IMG/VR virus record: IMGVR_UViG_3300034111_001138
Location: 1-30,909 of that record
DNA length: 30,909 nt
DNA from: a virus
Strand: one strand, 5' to 3'
The notes under the pieces are model-generated. The model did no database searches. It was not told where the DNA came from and saw nothing but the letters and a program-made list of their open reading frames with translations. Position 1 is the stretch's first letter. Every line of letters starts with the position of its first letter. Both the position numbers and the translations under genes were made by a program. Shown one piece after another: positions 16,906 to 26,629 of the stretch.

Positions 16906-19900
16906 CGCCTACCCCAAAACTAAACGGGCCTTTGAGCAATTCAGAAGGACCTCTTTCCATAGCCCTCTTCCAACGAGGGTATGTTTTATAAAAATTCATA
17001 TCCATGTTTTGCATTGCTTCTTTGCCGAACATTGGATCTTTCATTGGATCCATAACGTTGCCGTCCATATCTTTTGGAGGGAAACGAATTGGCGCTCCTG
17101 TCTTATCCATCAAAAGATGCGTGCGCCCGGTAACTGGATCTTTAATTTGCACCGCGTATGAAGGCGGCTGCCTAGACGCAACTGAGTCCAATGTTTGAGC
17201 ATCAGACAAGAGCTTTGCATCTAATTGGACATGCGCCAGGCTGGCGTTTGACCCATCAACATGAACACCTGCCTCTAATGATTTCTCAATAACGAAAGCG
17301 TTAAAGCCGCCTTTGAAAGCCATTAACTCTTGTGGCGTCTTATAGACATTTTCAGGCGGTATAAGCATTACTTCGCCACCATTAAATGCTGATACGCCAT
17401 AATATTTTTTAAGAGTTTCTGTAGCCTGAGTCCTAGACGTCGACATGTCATTGCCGGCCACATAATAATTTTCAACCATACGTTTCCAGTTTTCCGTAAG
17501 GACCTGGGCGCTGCCAAGATCTACGTCTTTTGGAGTTGTTGGTGATGCAGGTGTAAACCAAGATCCAGTGACAGATCTTAAAACACTGCTCGTATCTTCG
17601 TTTTTTAAAGTCTCACGAACCTCTTTACGTTTATTTGTCATAACCTGATCTGAGCCAGCGGATTGAGCGTCCTGCATCAAAACGCGCTTAGCCTCTTCAT
17701 ATCCCATAAACCTTACGGCGGTGTTCCAATAGGTCATCCGCTCGCGCTGCCCTTTGTGCTCTTTGTCAAACACAAATGGATTAAGACCATATGCTCGCTC
17801 CATAAGCATATAGCCAGCAGTAACTTTTTGCGGATCTCCTGATCGCGTAAGTCCAGCAACAACTCCGGCAAACTGTTTATTGCCAGCTATACGCTCAAAC
17901 TCTTTGTCATTTAGATCATTCTTTAACCCAGCAGCGAACGCCTCTGCTTGCTGAGGGCTTGCGCTTGCTAGATAAGCGCCCATGTCATTGATAGTTTTGT
18001 CGGGGAAAGTTGCCGCAGCAATGTCGCCTGTTACCCCATGATTCACCAAGGCAATCCCAGATTGCCTATGCTGCATTAATGAACCTTTGAAAACGTCTAA
18101 TGGCGTTACTTGCTCGCCAAATTGTTGAGGCGTAGCCATGGCGCTAAAAGGAGTTGGCGCACGCGTTGTCCAATTAACATCCTTCCTCGCCGCATATGAG
18201 TGGGGATCTTCTTGGATTTGTTTTGCACGCCCATCAACTTGCTCGCGAACTGCTTCGGCAAGTTTCATATGATAAAAATCGGGGTGTTCTGCCGCGAGTT
18301 TATCTGTCTGAGCTTTTAATTGTTCAGGACCGCCGGGGTATCCGGCAGCAGCTATTGCTAGTGGAGCTGCATCTGCCTTAGCCTGCAACTTTGTATATTC
18401 TTCGCCGAGCTCTTTAGGATGTGTGTCGGCGATCTGTTTTAATTCAGCCAACTTTTCAGGGGTAGGAACAATGCCAAACTTAAACCCCTCACCTGCAACA
18501 TTCATTTGTTCCTTGGCATAACTTACAGTCGCCGCATTATCGGCGGCAGCAAACTTAACCGCCTGGGAGGCGAGCCAAGGATTTTCGTGCATTTGCTCCG
18601 CGGTAAATGGGAGCGGGCTATTTCTTCCGTAGGCAACAGGAGCACCGCCCTGAGCGACACCACGGTTCCCAAGCGCAATATCACCACCGCCATTTAATTT
18701 AGACGCACTATTAAGACGATTGGCCCAGCCGTCAGAAAGCTCAGGATGTTGCGGGCTCCAACCTCTAGGGCGCTCATAGCCGGCCATTGCAGAGGCGGCA
18801 GATTGAACATCGCCAGCTCCTTTTAAAGCAGTTCCAGCAGAAAACTCAGAGCCCCGCGTTAGTTCATGATGAACGAACTCTAATTGTGTTTCAAGATCGT
18901 TCCACGGCTTACCGCGCGAAGCAGCAAACGCTTTTAGATTTTGAGCGCGCTGACCGTTCCATTGCGCAATACCAATTGAATCTGAGCCATCACGTCCATC
19001 GCGAGGATTAATCGCATTAGGATTAAATCGGCTTTCCTGAGAAAACGCACCAGCTATTGCGGCCGCCTGATGCGGCGTCCAACCCTTAGCCTCAAAAAAC
19101 TTCTTCACACCCTGGGCGCTTGAAAAATTTATACCAGCAGTGCTTTGAGGCTGCGGCCCCATTATTGAAGCAGCTCCTTGCTGAGGGCTTAAACCGCCAG
19201 CAGGTTTGAAATACATTTCATAAAGATTGCGAGAGGCGCGCAACTTAGCTGCGGCCTCTGGCGCAAAATGCGTCATAGCCTCATTATAGGCTTCATTAAA
19301 TTGCTGCTCGTTGGCAGGAATGCCTTTGGAATAAAGTTCAGATAAACCATCTGCCTGCGAAACCGCGGCTTGCTTTTTAGTTTTTTGCTCATCAGTTAAG
19401 GACGTTATTTTATTCACCGCATTATTAAATGCAGATTCTCTTTGCTCAGGAGATAGCGGACCTTTTGACTCTAGAATATTTTTTCTAGCCCACTCGGTCG
19501 CCTTATCAATACCGCCACCGGGTTGATCTCTTATGCGCTGAACATTGCCCTGGGCCCAACTATTAAGCGCCTCCTGCTTAGTCATATTGAGCTCATGCTC
19601 AACTCTTGCAGGCGTATATGTTGATTTAAAATATGGGTTGTTTTGAAGCTCGATCAGATTTTGTTTATAAGCCGCATACTCTGGCGTCTTCTCAATAAAG
19701 TCTGGCTTATCAGCAGGCGTGCCAAAAGAAACATTTGATAAATCGTTTTTCAGATCTCCATTACGCGTAAGTAAATCATTGTAACCATTATGTAGATCTC
19801 TTTCCCTTTTATTATTTACAAGTGAAATATGATGCTGTGACCCAACCTGGACGGCATGAGACCACATAGATTCGCCAACACCCTCAGGGTATCCTTGCTG

Positions 19901-20479
19901 AATAAAGGCGTCAGCATATTTACCGACAGCAACTTGAAACTGGTCAGGATCATTTTCATACTTATTTCTAAGGGTATTAATATTCTCATTTATAATTGTT
20001 TGAGCCGCAGCTCTATTTGTTACTGTTATGGCATGGCCATACGCTTCGGAAGCCTTAGCCCCTTGCGGATTAGCTCCACTTGTTTCGTTTGCATTAGGGG
20101 CGCCAAACCAGCTTGAAGCGGATCCGCCAAGCATACCTGACAAATCAAAGCCGCCGAAATCTCCGCCGCTTCCAGATATAGGCTGTAAGTTCCCCTCGCT
20201 ATCTCGCTGGAAAGTCATAGAGAAATCGTTGGATTTTTCTTTCATCTTTCCAGCGAGAGAGCCGAGAGCTCCGATCGCCATCGACCCGAGTTTTCCTGTT
20301 TGTTCAATACTGGCAATCTTAGATTTTACTTGGGCCTCGCCATACGCGTTCAAACCCTGAGCAAGCGCCTGCATGCCCTGGCCAGTGCTTAGCGCGTCGC
20401 CGCGTCTAAAGATTGAACTATCAAGCTGCACTTCCGGCTGTTGAGTTAAAACCGGTTTTACATCTGGCATATCAACCAT
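16895..20479 (-). CDS. Internal virion protein with embedded lysozyme domain
   Basis: A 1194-residue protein in the position of T7 gp15. At about 452-597 it carries a phage-tail-lysozyme-type domain: AKGWTPHQAAAIAGAFSQES (Glu482 as likely catalytic acid), NPNAINPRDG, then SIGIAQWNGQR. The regions before and after are helical and rich in Gln, Ala and Lys, as in ejection proteins. Likely role: part of the ejected channel, opening peptidoglycan so DNA can cross. In T7 the cell-wall enzyme is on gp16, not gp15, so the domain has a different home here. Coupled to the gp14-like gene by TAATG at 20479. Confidence 0.82.
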   Translation of the reverse strand: MVDMPDVKPVLTQQPEVQLDSSIFRRGDALSTGQGMQALAQGLNAYGEAQVKSKIASIEQTGKLGSMAIGALGSLAGKMKEKSNDFSMTFQRDSEGNLQPISGSGGDFGGFDLSGMLGGSASSWFGAPNANETSGANPQGAKASEAYGHAITVTNRAAAQTIINENINTLRNKYENDPDQFQVAVGKYADAFIQQGYPEGVGESMWSHAVQVGSQHHISLVNNKRERDLHNGYNDLLTRNGDLKNDLSNVSFGTPADKPDFIEKTPEYAAYKQNLIELQNNPYFKSTYTPARVEHELNMTKQEALNSWAQGNVQRIRDQPGGGIDKATEWARKNILESKGPLSPEQRESAFNNAVNKITSLTDEQKTKKQAAVSQADGLSELYSKGIPANEQQFNEAYNEAMTHFAPEAAAKLRASRNLYEMYFKPAGGLSPQQGAASIMGPQPQSTAGINFSSAQGVKKFFEAKGWTPHQAAAIAGAFSQESRFNPNAINPRDGRDGSDSIGIAQWNGQRAQNLKAFAASRGKPWNDLETQLEFVHHELTRGSEFSAGTALKGAGDVQSAASAMAGYERPRGWSPQHPELSDGWANRLNSASKLNGGGDIALGNRGVAQGGAPVAYGRNSPLPFTAEQMHENPWLASQAVKFAAADNAATVSYAKEQMNVAGEGFKFGIVPTPEKLAELKQIADTHPKELGEEYTKLQAKADAAPLAIAAAGYPGGPEQLKAQTDKLAAEHPDFYHMKLAEAVREQVDGRAKQIQEDPHSYAARKDVNWTTRAPTPFSAMATPQQFGEQVTPLDVFKGSLMQHRQSGIALVNHGVTGDIAAATFPDKTINDMGAYLASASPQQAEAFAAGLKNDLNDKEFERIAGNKQFAGVVAGLTRSGDPQKVTAGYMLMERAYGLNPFVFDKEHKGQRERMTYWNTAVRFMGYEEAKRVLMQDAQSAGSDQVMTNKRKEVRETLKNEDTSSVLRSVTGSWFTPASPTTPKDVDLGSAQVLTENWKRMVENYYVAGNDMSTSRTQATETLKKYYGVSAFNGGEVMLIPPENVYKTPQELMAFKGGFNAFVIEKSLEAGVHVDGSNASLAHVQLDAKLLSDAQTLDSVASRQPPSYAVQIKDPVTGRTHLLMDKTGAPIRFPPKDMDGNVMDPMKDPMFGKEAMQNMDMNFYKTYPRWKRAMERGPSELLKGPFSFGVGDGG

Positions 20480-21069
20480 TAGATCAATCCACCTAAGAGA
20501 CCGAGAGCACTACCCGCAATACTTGTCATCGCGCCAAAGCGAGCTTGCTTGACTTGTGTTCTGCTATTTTGCGCGGCAGCCAAACCAGAAAGCATTGCGC
20601 CCATTGACGCCATGTGACCGCTGGCAAGAGTTGCGGTTGCGTTTTGATTAGCCATGTATTGCGCTTTATAGCCTTGCAGCATGTAGAGCTTGCGCGCAGA
20701 CATCTTTGCCATCTTATCATTGTAAAAATTAGCTGATGTATTTTCGAGCGCGTTATCCTGTTTTCCCTGTGCAGCATTTTTAACAGCCCAATTAGACGGA
20801 CTATTTGGATCAGAACCATCCATGGCCATGACGGCATTAACGTTTGCCATCTGTGAATCCCACCTTTGCCTCATGGAAAAGTTTGTTTGCGCCGCCTGAA
20901 TATCTGCAACCTGCGCTGCAATCTGATATTGACCAGCCTGATACTCATTTTGAAAAAGAGCGTCCTGGCCTTGCTGCATAATATTTTGTGCTTGGGTATA
21001 GGATTGGTCCCATATACCCATTGCAGACAGGCCGCCGGCCATTTCCTGCATAGATGCGCCGTCACCCAT
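20479..21069 (-). CDS. Internal virion protein, T7 gp14-like
   Basis: A 196-residue Gln/Ala/Met-rich helical protein (QAQNIMQQGQDALFQNEYQAG) ending in a hydrophobic, Gly-rich stretch (MTSIAGSALGLLGGLI). Size, composition, small hydrophobic segments and position between the nozzle gene and the large ejection proteins match T7 gp14, which inserts in the outer membrane on infection. Stop and start codons overlap neighbours on both sides (TAATG). No sequence motif proves the family; the call rests on context. Confidence 0.7.
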   Translation of the reverse strand: MGDGASMQEMAGGLSAMGIWDQSYTQAQNIMQQGQDALFQNEYQAGQYQIAAQVADIQAAQTNFSMRQRWDSQMANVNAVMAMDGSDPNSPSNWAVKNAAQGKQDNALENTSANFYNDKMAKMSARKLYMLQGYKAQYMANQNATATLASGHMASMGAMLSGLAAAQNSRTQVKQARFGAMTSIAGSALGLLGGLI

Positions 21070-23306
21070 TAGTTCGAAACCTCCAATGAGAGCTCGCAGA
21101 CTGTTATCGGTCCAGGGCGATGTTTAATTACATCAACCGACTGGTTCCATGATCTTCCAAGCGTTCTTATCCTGAATGTGCCATCAAGTAGTTTTGGCTG
21201 AGCAGTTCCATCAGTTCCAAATACGCTTGTTGTAAATGTCTTATTGCCGAGCATAAAATCAGTTGATTGCTCAACGTTAATAGATATTCGATCGATACTT
21301 AATCTTTTTGTTCTATCGCCATTTCTATCAAAGTAACTAAACGGCCTATAGATCGAGGGGGTATAAAAACCCGCAACTAAAGTCGGGCTTGATAGATCTT
21401 CACCCGGATACGGAATAATAAATCCATTCTCATCAATGGCGCGCTCGCCATAGTCGAGATTGTAATCCATTAACGTAACCATCGTCCCGGCTGGGGCTTG
21501 ATAGAAAATACCTTTTCCATCTGGCGGGGTAGCTTTTCCATTACTTCCATTAACAAGAAGAGCGTGATCTAAATAAACTTGCTCCGTTCCTGTCTCGCAA
21601 GCGGCATATGCAACATCTCCGTAATTATAAACCGTCGTATAAAATACACTCGGGCCTCTTGCAGAAAGCCACGTTACAGTTCCGTTTGATACCCAAGGAG
21701 ACCAACCAATAAACAATGGCTGACCCTCTGAGCCAAAAGCTGCCTTACCTACAACAATTGACCCGTCTTTGTTGACGACATAGACCATACGCTCAGGGCG
21801 ATAGCCGTCACCAGTTGTGACGGTAATATGCACCGGCCCAGTAAAGAGATCCGTGTGCATATCAGACACGTCTTGCGTCAAGAACGGGCGCGTATATGAG
21901 CCAGTAGGACGAACAGCCGCAATACGATTGAGCTCAGAATTAATAAATAACATTGCATCGTTCAGTGTAATTGGTCGAACATTAGCAATGCCGTCGTCTG
22001 AAATTCTTTCGAATGTTATGTTACCTGGCTGGACAGGATATTGCTGCGAAGCTGGGATGTAATAAACGCCGCGTCTTGTAAAAACGAATTGACCTTGCTG
22101 CCATCCCTGAACAAAGAAAATATCTTGCGATCCTGAGACGAGCTCAAATATTGCCGAGTCAGCATTGCCGCCGGCGCCAGGCTGAGTAGAAGCGGCAACA
22201 GTATCAATCCAGAAACTATTGGGCGATCCTATCTGAGACCAAAGAACTGCATTTGTCGCCTGAGGGAAAGCCGTAAAGATCAGACGTCCCCGATCGTATG
22301 AAACGCTCTCAGGGTATCCCTGGCGCGAACTAAAAAACTCTTCTTGCCACTGGATAGTTGGAGAACCCGGATCCGCCTTACCAGGAAGATTGGTTTGAGC
22401 AGACGCGCCTAATGGAGAAACAAGCTGATCGTTTTGCTGATAAGCAGCTTGTTCAAATATGATGTTTGAAATCAATACGCCGACAACAGTTCCGGCATTT
22501 GGATTATCTTTGTCCGGAAGCGCCTTAACAGAGCCAACCTCAAACTTAACCCCTGACGCCGCGAGCTGAACTATCTGACCTGGAATAAAAGGCGCAATAT
22601 CTTTTACCGCAACAGCGATAGATTCCGGCAATCGATATGTTACCGTGGCAACCACTTTATTGGGCGCTTTATATTCTTTGATTGTTACTTGCTGGCCTAA
22701 TATCGAAATAATTGCGCCAACTAGATTAGGCGTAAAGTAATTCTTCGAGCAGGTTAAATTAACGTCGCCAGTCAATCCGTCATAAGACATAGCCGCGCCA
22801 AGAACAGCGCGACGGTAAAACGGCATCTTAATAGCGCCAGATCCTTGATCAAATGAGAATTGATAAAAATCCCACTTGCGCGTTTGTCGATCCCATACGC
22901 ACATATACGGCCGCATAGTAGGATAGCAGATATAAATATTGTCCTGAGCCTGAGCGAAATTAATATTGCTTATATGGCGAGCGTCCCAAATAAGGACTTT
23001 TGGATCATCAACATAAGCTATGACGTTTCCAATAAGATCGACAAACTCTAATTTGTGAGCTGAAAATCTAATTAGAAATTCTTCGCCGGTAGAAACACGA
23101 ACATAATCACCGCGCGTTGTATCGGTATAGTAAAGAAGATTTCGGCCAGCCCTGGGTATAAGCTGACCCGTAGCCGTGCAGCGCCAGTTTTGGCATACTT
23201 GGCCGCCAGCCTTTACAACATTGACGTCATTCCTTCGGCGGGAAGATTGATTAATCTGCCCTCCTGAAAAGTCGACCTGAATATCGAAATCAGATCCGGC
23301 GCTCAA
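21069..23306 (-). CDS. Tail tube/nozzle protein, T7 gp12-like
   Basis: A 745-residue, beta-rich protein beginning DFDIQVDFSGGQINQSSRRRNDV, similar in its opening to podovirus nozzle and tail-stabilisation proteins (substantial N-terminus with arginines, tryptophans and repeated WDxxxxxN motifs). Later segments such as YPESVSYDRGRLIFTAFP and GSPNSFWIDT are typical of the tubular protein B family. The start overlaps the stop of the gp11-like gene by 4 bases (ATGA). Likely role: six copies forming the distal tail tube, to which the fibres attach. Confidence 0.83.
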   Translation of the reverse strand: MSAGSDFDIQVDFSGGQINQSSRRRNDVNVVKAGGQVCQNWRCTATGQLIPRAGRNLLYYTDTTRGDYVRVSTGEEFLIRFSAHKLEFVDLIGNVIAYVDDPKVLIWDARHISNINFAQAQDNIYICYPTMRPYMCVWDRQTRKWDFYQFSFDQGSGAIKMPFYRRAVLGAAMSYDGLTGDVNLTCSKNYFTPNLVGAIISILGQQVTIKEYKAPNKVVATVTYRLPESIAVAVKDIAPFIPGQIVQLAASGVKFEVGSVKALPDKDNPNAGTVVGVLISNIIFEQAAYQQNDQLVSPLGASAQTNLPGKADPGSPTIQWQEEFFSSRQGYPESVSYDRGRLIFTAFPQATNAVLWSQIGSPNSFWIDTVAASTQPGAGGNADSAIFELVSGSQDIFFVQGWQQGQFVFTRRGVYYIPASQQYPVQPGNITFERISDDGIANVRPITLNDAMLFINSELNRIAAVRPTGSYTRPFLTQDVSDMHTDLFTGPVHITVTTGDGYRPERMVYVVNKDGSIVVGKAAFGSEGQPLFIGWSPWVSNGTVTWLSARGPSVFYTTVYNYGDVAYAACETGTEQVYLDHALLVNGSNGKATPPDGKGIFYQAPAGTMVTLMDYNLDYGERAIDENGFIIPYPGEDLSSPTLVAGFYTPSIYRPFSYFDRNGDRTKRLSIDRISINVEQSTDFMLGNKTFTTSVFGTDGTAQPKLLDGTFRIRTLGRSWNQSVDVIKHRPGPITVCELSLEVSN

Positions 23307-24025
23307 TACCGATACCCCCCACCATATCGACGGATAAACCTCGACGCGACCAGGCGGGACTTAAACATCACACGAGTAGAATCTTCCTGAGCGTTACGAG
23401 TCTTAGCGCGCGCCAGGAGCTCATCTGAATATTTCTCCCAGGCCGTAGCCATCTGGTAATCTTCATTGAGCGCGCGATAAATGTTGGCTTCTATCTTGGT
23501 TCTCAGACACGCCTGAAAACCAGTTGACCAATCCTGAGCTCCCTGAGGGAATTTTGTATAAAGCGCGTAAACGCCTTCTGGCGCGATCGTATGTATCGCA
23601 TCGCCAATAACTCTATAGGTAAGAGCCGGCGGATACATATCAGCCATAGATCTATTATACGCCGCCAGGTAACGCTCTAGCCTTTGCTGATCGTCCATTC
23701 TCCAAACATTTACGATCTGGATACAGTCAACGGGCTTGGCAAAAACGTCCTTATAGCCAGGGTAATTGCTATCCCCGATGCGCTGTAATGGGATCTGATC
23801 AGTTGAGAAGTTCCAGTCATATTCTCCCAGAAGGAATAGGACGGCCTGCTCATAGGCATTATTAGCTACGCGCCATTCGTCAGACGTATCGTCGTAAACA
23901 TCAACTGGATTGTTTCCAGTGTTTGTAAGCGCCTGATTGATAATTTTGAGCTTATCGGAAAGATCGAAAACCCGCGTTTGCGGATCAACGTTCGCATAAT
24001 TCGGGTAATCTGGCGTGTTTGTCAT
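23303..24025 (-). CDS. Tail tube adaptor, T7 gp11-like
   Basis: A 240-residue protein with features of tubular protein A: LKIINQALTNTGNNPV near the start, WRVANNAYEQAVLFLLGEYDWNF, PVDCIQIVNVWR, then YALYTKFP and a C-terminal helix (DEDYQMATAWEKYSDELLARAKTRNAQ-like). It is the first gene after the terminator at 24069-24096 and is coupled to the nozzle gene. Likely role: dodecameric gatekeeper joining portal and nozzle. No clear ribosome site precedes ATG 24025. Confidence 0.83.
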   Translation of the reverse strand: MTNTPDYPNYANVDPQTRVFDLSDKLKIINQALTNTGNNPVDVYDDTSDEWRVANNAYEQAVLFLLGEYDWNFSTDQIPLQRIGDSNYPGYKDVFAKPVDCIQIVNVWRMDDQQRLERYLAAYNRSMADMYPPALTYRVIGDAIHTIAPEGVYALYTKFPQGAQDWSTGFQACLRTKIEANIYRALNEDYQMATAWEKYSDELLARAKTRNAQEDSTRVMFKSRLVASRFIRRYGGGYRY

Positions 24026-24068
24026 GGTGCAAAGCTATCGACGCCAAAGCAACCATTCACCGCACCTC

Positions 24069-24096
24069 AATAAGAAAGGCCGGGAATTTCCCGGCC
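24069..24096 (-). terminator. Intrinsic terminator between capsid and tail genes
   Basis: GGCCGGGAATTTCCCGGCC (24078-24096) is a 7- to 9-bp perfect stem with a short loop. Read leftward it is followed by TTTCTTATT. It lies between the small capsid-side gene and the gp11-like gene, so it would reduce transcription of the tail genes relative to the capsid genes, like the T7 terminator after gene 10. Confidence 0.75.
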
Positions 24097-24123
24097 CTCC
24101 TCAGTCCATCCTTAGTCAGATTA

Positions 24124-24306
24124 CTAGACCGTCTTGCGGATTGACGTTTCAGGCTGCTTCGCAGGCTTAGCGTCGTCCCAAGGCTTTAGGCTAAACTGAT
24201 CAGGAAATCGCCTAACAGCGTCATGCACGTCAATGGCATAACCCTGATATTCTGTTACCTGGCCATTAGCCGGATCTTTGTAATAACCTTTTATCAAGCT
24301 GATCAT
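24124..24306 (-). CDS. Small 60-residue protein, unknown function
   Basis: Starts MISLIKGYYKDPANGQVTEY three bases after the stop of the probable decoration gene, with an AGGT-type ribosome site. It contains the segment DVHDAVRRFPDQFSLKPW and ends with a Lys-rich tail. It fills the gap before a terminator on the coding strand with good codon use, so it is likely real. It could be a minor head or head-completion protein; no family is recognised. Confidence 0.6.
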   Translation of the reverse strand: MISLIKGYYKDPANGQVTEYQGYAIDVHDAVRRFPDQFSLKPWDDAKPAKQPETSIRKTV

Positions 24307-24309
24307 CTA

Positions 24310-24831
24310 TTAACCTGCATCGTAAGTTAGCCAGCTATTAACGGTAGCCGTTGGAGCCGTGCCATTAACATCAATGCCAGCGCGAATGTAGCGGTAAACA
24401 ATACCCGACTTAAAGTTTAAGACCGGGATATAGTTTGTTTCTCCACTAGTAACAGCCGGACTTGCGCCACAAGTATTAAATGATGGAGCAACGGCAGAGC
24501 GAGCGCCACCAAAGTCCTGCACCGCCAACATCTCAGTGTTGCCAGGCGCAAACGCAGGATCGTTAGAGCCAAGAAGATACACAGTGTATTCCTCAGTTCC
24601 CGCCGTCTGTTTGCGCGCCGTCCAGTCGATAATCCAGTAGCCATCGAAAAGACCTGGGCCAACATCAAGCGTTGCCGGAGCGCCGCTCTCTTGAAAGTAG
24701 CCAGAAGCCGTAAACGTCTGAGGCGTCAAGCTGCCAGTGAAGCAGTTAGCAGCGTCAAATGTGCCGACTTTCGTTGGTGGATTAAACGGAACCGGAGCTC
24801 CGTTGTTTCCGATAAATGGGCCTAAAGGCAT
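24310..24831 (-). CDS. Probable capsid decoration or head protein
   Basis: A 173-residue protein, beta-rich and Gly/Thr-rich, with no helical segments of note (FDGYWIIDWTARK, EYTVYLLGSNDPAF, VYRYIRAGIDVNGTAPT). It lies 23 bases after the major capsid gene with a strong AAGGAG ribosome site, the usual place for a head decoration or cement protein. The function is inferred from place and composition only. Confidence 0.6.
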   Translation of the reverse strand: MPLGPFIGNNGAPVPFNPPTKVGTFDAANCFTGSLTPQTFTASGYFQESGAPATLDVGPGLFDGYWIIDWTARKQTAGTEEYTVYLLGSNDPAFAPGNTEMLAVQDFGGARSAVAPSFNTCGASPAVTSGETNYIPVLNFKSGIVYRYIRAGIDVNGTAPTATVNSWLTYDAG

Positions 24832-24854
24832 CGTCGTATTCTCCTTGCGTTAAA

Positions 24855-25841
24855 TTACGCTGCGATCTTTGCAGCGGTGACAGACGTAAGGCGAGCTACC
24901 GAACGAGGATGTTCGCGGGCAATACCCCAGTCCCATTTAATGTGAGTTGAGTTGAACGGAGCGCCAATCAACTGACCCTCAGGGCGAACCGTAAGAGGCG
25001 TTTGTTCGATCGCATACAGGCCGCCATCACGGAGGCTGATGCAGTAGATCGAAGCAGTTGCAGGAGCGCCGCCGCCTGCGCCAACTTCCGTAAACGGAAG
25101 CATGTCAGGAGAGTCGTCAGGCTCGTAACCAAACAAGATCGGCAAGCCCTTATAGCGCATAACGCGACGTCCCAACGGATCTGCCATATCGTAAGTCACC
25201 GTATTATTGGTGAGCTGCGGATCGCGCGCAGAAGCGTCAAGATAAGGCATAAGGCCGCGAGGCATTAGCCAATGGGTTGGCTTGTTCACTAACCAGTAAA
25301 GGATATCCAGGTTAGCAAGCGAAAGCGGAGCACCGCCAGCAGCAGTCGAATTGTTATACAGATTGCCGCCCGTGCCAGCGTTTGTAGCAAGGTTGTTGCA
25401 GCGTGACTGAATACCATTCGGAGCCGTTGGATTCAGATCGTTGTCAGATTTAATAAAATTCTGAGTAAACATCTGCGCAAGCGCAGTTGTCTTCAACTTA
25501 ATCTGGCGAGCTTCGTGCTCAGGACCAAGACGATCCATGATTGCGCGGTCGACTTTAACATATTCGTCGACGAAGAACGTGTCTTCTTCACGAAGGTTAA
25601 AGTGACCTGTGGCTTCGCCGCCCGCTGTGTTCAAACCACGGAAGCCAACCTGTGGCACTGTGGCAATATCCATATAAGCGCGCTTACCATTCATTGCGGG
25701 GAGAAATGGCATTGACGCCATTAGGTCGCTCTCCGCAGCCATGTTCTCTACAAAGATACGAGTTGGACTATCTTGATCCATCGTCTTTGCATATTCAAGG
25801 AGTGTAATCGGAGCCGATACACTCGAATAAACTGTTGCCAT
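24855..25841 (-). CDS. Major capsid protein
   Basis: A 328-residue protein immediately after the scaffold gene, with a very good ribosome site (GAGG before ATG 25841). Sequence features fit a HK97-fold capsid protein of podovirus type: N-terminal SAPITLLEYAKTMDQDS, an E-loop-like region (GEATGHFNLREEDTFFVDEYV), a spine-helix-like DRLGPEHEARQIKLKTTALAQ, and a C-terminal YCISLRDGGLYAIEQ...WDWGIA. Length and position support the call strongly; a structure match is the missing proof. The high-quality ribosome site and the terminator downstream fit very high expression. Confidence 0.85.
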   Translation of the reverse strand: MATVYSSVSAPITLLEYAKTMDQDSPTRIFVENMAAESDLMASMPFLPAMNGKRAYMDIATVPQVGFRGLNTAGGEATGHFNLREEDTFFVDEYVKVDRAIMDRLGPEHEARQIKLKTTALAQMFTQNFIKSDNDLNPTAPNGIQSRCNNLATNAGTGGNLYNNSTAAGGAPLSLANLDILYWLVNKPTHWLMPRGLMPYLDASARDPQLTNNTVTYDMADPLGRRVMRYKGLPILFGYEPDDSPDMLPFTEVGAGGGAPATASIYCISLRDGGLYAIEQTPLTVRPEGQLIGAPFNSTHIKWDWGIAREHPRSVARLTSVTAAKIAA

Positions 25842-25855
25842 CTCATTTACCTCAT

Positions 25856-26629
25856 TTAGCTAGCGCGGCGATCCATTTGGGACCTGGCGTTCCAACGTTG
25901 TTCGAACGTCATTTTGTCCCATCCCTCGATCTCGCCGCCGCCAGCTTGATCGCGTCCCAAACCGTTGAACGAAGTAACGCCTTGGTTTGAGAGAGAACGC
26001 TGCATTTTCTCCATCGCTTTCACGATGTCGGGCGTGAAAAGCGTTTGAGAAAGTTGTGCTCCTACCTGGTCGCCAAAGGAGGAACGGAACCACTTTTGAA
26101 GATTGTCGATGCGAGCTGCACCGTTGTCGCCAAGCTGCTTGAACATTTCAGCGCGTTCAGCTTCGGCTTTCGCTAAGAAAGATTTGTTTGCTTCGATTGA
26201 ACGCTCAACAAACTTAGTGGCGATCTCGCCATACTCTTTTTTGGTCATTCCCTTTTCGTAGGAAATTTCCTGCAAAAGACCCCACATCGGATGATCGGGA
26301 TCTAAGTTAAAACCCTCAGGAACCTTTGCTCCTTCTGGTAAAATTCCATAGTCTTTTGCGCTCGCAGGCATTTCAGATTTGCGCGCCTGCGCTTGCTCAT
26401 CTACGGACTTTTTAAATTCGGAAAGTTCTTTGAACTTTGCGCCGAGCTCGTCTAATTTTACGCCGCGATTGGGATCGTAATATTCATCCGAAATCCATGA
26501 AGGACGCGGAGGCGCTTCACTTTGCGTCGGGGAGACGGCGGGCGATTGTTCGCTGCCCAGTTGTAACGCTGTTTGGGCGGGCTCTACTGAGTTCGAGGGC
26601 GTCTGGTTTTCTATCATGCGGTGACTCAC
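25856..26629 (-). CDS. Capsid scaffolding protein
   Basis: A 257-residue, hydrophilic, helix-rich protein: disordered Pro/Ser/Gln-rich N-terminus, then KLDELGAKFKELSEFKKSVDEQ and SIEANKSFLAKAEAERAEMFKQL, and a basic C-terminus ending RSQMDRRAS, where scaffold proteins bind capsid. It sits just before the major capsid gene. The start is GTG 26629 with GGAG four bases upstream; ATG 26617 is possible. It overlaps the preceding small gene by 113 bases. Likely role: guide procapsid assembly and leave before packaging ends. Confidence 0.78.
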   Translation of the reverse strand: MSHRMIENQTPSNSVEPAQTALQLGSEQSPAVSPTQSEAPPRPSWISDEYYDPNRGVKLDELGAKFKELSEFKKSVDEQAQARKSEMPASAKDYGILPEGAKVPEGFNLDPDHPMWGLLQEISYEKGMTKKEYGEIATKFVERSIEANKSFLAKAEAERAEMFKQLGDNGAARIDNLQKWFRSSFGDQVGAQLSQTLFTPDIVKAMEKMQRSLSNQGVTSFNGLGRDQAGGGEIEGWDKMTFEQRWNARSQMDRRAS

